A stretch of 64,000 nt of DNA. Origin: Flavobacterium cauense R2A-7 (GTDB taxonomy: Bacteria > Bacteroidota > Bacteroidia > Flavobacteriales > Flavobacteriaceae). A model generated the notes under the pieces. The model ran no database searches and was not told the DNA's origin. It saw nothing but the letters and a program-made list of their open reading frames with translations. Numbering within the stretch: the first letter of the stretch is position 1; every line of letters begins with the position of its first letter. Location: NCBI RefSeq assembly GCF_000498475.1, contig NZ_AVBI01000019.1, positions 496,001 to 560,000 on the forward strand. The letters run 5' to 3'. This document shows positions 63,119 through 64,000 of this stretch, in pieces. A program made the position numbers and the translations under genes.

Positions 63119-63592
63119 TTAAATTTTAAATTCTAGTTTAGAAAACAAGGGTTGAAAATTTTGTTTGGTAAAAAAATCAATAGCTTTTTGGTTTTTTGAA
63201 AACACATTTAATTGAATGGTTTTTACATTTTTTTGTGCTGCCCATTTTTTGACTTCTTCTAATGATTTTGAACCCACACCCGAATTATGATAAGCAGTAT
63301 CTACCATAATATCTCCAACTTCGCAATGTGAATCCATGTTGTAATAGGAATTTGAAAAAAAGACTATACCAGCCGTGATGTACCCCACTATTTGATCTTC
63401 ATAAATAGCAACAAATACTACTTGAGTAGTGTCTTCAATAGCGTATTCGATGTCGTTTCTATAATGATTTATATTATCTTCTGTTTCAGAAAAATAATCA
63501 GCATCCCATTCCTTATGTATAGCCATTAGTTTTGACCATAATGTTACAATGGGTTCTGCATATACTTTAGTGGCTTGTTGGATTGAGAACAT
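63119..63592 (-). CDS. GNAT-family N-acetyltransferase
   Basis: 157 residues with the GNAT core: VVFVAIYEDQIVGYITAGIVFF, EVGDIMVDTAYHNSGVGSKSLEEVKKWA (the acetyl-CoA loop, altered from Q/RxxGxG/A to HNSGVG) and IQLNVFSKNQKAIDFFTKQNFQPL. Substrate unknown. It ends 2 bp before the ADP-ribosylglycohydrolase start, so the two are cotranscribed and may be coupled. Confidence 0.9.
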   Translation of the reverse strand: MFSIQQATKVYAEPIVTLWSKLMAIHKEWDADYFSETEDNINHYRNDIEYAIEDTTQVVFVAIYEDQIVGYITAGIVFFSNSYYNMDSHCEVGDIMVDTAYHNSGVGSKSLEEVKKWAAQKNVKTIQLNVFSKNQKAIDFFTKQNFQPLFSKLEFKI

Positions 63593-63600
63593 ATTATTTT

Positions 63601-64000
63601 TTAATAGATTTTATTAATTGAAAAATAGAATGAATTATTATTACAAATTTTAATATAAAAATTATCATTAACATTAATTCCATTTTCTCTTAACCAATTC
63701 CCAATTGCTACACAATTTATCCTTGGATTATTCCCACCATTATTATTTCCGTTAATAAAATTAGCCTGCAAAACAATATCGCCTAAATAAATGTTTATTA
63801 TTTCCCCATATTCCGGTAAGAAACTAAAAGGAACATTTCCTAAATTAATTTTTCCTTCCAAATTTGATACTGTTGTTGTTTTTTCTATCAAATAATGATT
63901 CTGGCAATTTTTGTCGTCATTCATATCGTTGGTTAATTTTATTAAATTTTCACTAAGTTCGACATCATCTATAATTCTTTGATTACCATGTAAATTATAT
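63601..64000 (-). CDS. Partial protein of unknown function, open to the right edge
   Basis: The frame has no stop from 63601 to the window end (132 codons), so the ATG at 63924 may be internal. The visible C-terminus is beta-rich (GEIINIYLGDIVLQANFI) with an Asn/Gly-rich loop (NGNNNGGNNPR) and a helix IGNWLRENGINVNDNFYIKI. The small beta-barrel-like shape recalls DNA-binding end domains of some nucleases, but I cannot assign it. It precedes the GNAT gene by 8 bp. Confidence 0.6.
   Translation of the reverse strand, partial: YNLHGNQRIIDDVELSENLIKLTNDMNDDKNCQNHYLIEKTTTVSNLEGKINLGNVPFSFLPEYGEIINIYLGDIVLQANFINGNNNGGNNPRINCVAIGNWLRENGINVNDNFYIKICNNNSFYFSINKIY

Overview
The window looks like a chromosomal segment of a member of the Bacteroidota, most likely a Flavobacterium-like Flavobacteriaceae. 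The evidence is AT-rich intergenic DNA, three secreted proteins ending in a type A T9SS sorting domain (PNP...KxxIxx), promoters of the Bacteroidota form TTG-N20/21-TAnnTTTG, fused CcoN-CcoO and E1 alpha-beta proteins, and few strong Shine-Dalgarno sites. There is no phage or plasmid backbone; the right end carries remnants of tRNA-targeted integration.

Layout. 1-4.8 kb (minus): assimilatory sulfate/cysteine operon cysH-cysD-cysN-cysE-cysK, preceded by two tandem leader-peptide attenuators whose peptides contain runs of Met and Cys codons, each followed by an intrinsic terminator. 5-10 kb: a secreted endonuclease I and a large M1-peptidase-like protein joined to a predicted outer-membrane barrel. 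10.2-15 kb: fused 2-oxoacid dehydrogenase E1 and a CPA2 antiporter. 15-28.5 kb: micro-aerobic respiration block, with hemN, cbb3 oxidase genes ccoS-NO-Q-P-G-fixH-safE, the copper ATPase ccoI, an Fnr-type regulator and a rhodanese. Three FNR-like palindromes sit about 43 bp upstream of the predicted starts of hemN, ccoS and ccoI. 28.5-33.4 kb: M4 metalloprotease, then marR-nitroreductase-yceI. 33.45-40.3 kb: trpEGDCFBA behind a Trp-Trp-Trp leader-peptide attenuator. 40.5-45.1 kb: tetR-tolC-emrA-emrB efflux operon with tandem operators. 45.3-57.6 kb: housekeeping genes (yaaA, glmM, acpH, alkD-like, ClC, uvrA, LOG, DUF3667, M28 peptidase, yegP). 57.8-64 kb: accessory end, with two copies of a 3' tRNA-His fragment plus terminator bounding a T9SS repeat protein, and a further segment with an ADP-ribosylglycohydrolase, a GNAT and unknown genes.

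The most interesting system is regulatory. Both amino-acid operons (cys and trp) appear to be controlled by ribosome-mediated attenuation, and the cys operon uses two complete attenuators in series. Each has Cys codons placed just before a pause hairpin, an alternative antiterminator pairing and a terminator. A second coherent unit is the Fnr regulon, where regulator, matching operators and target genes lie together. All readings are from sequence inspection alone.
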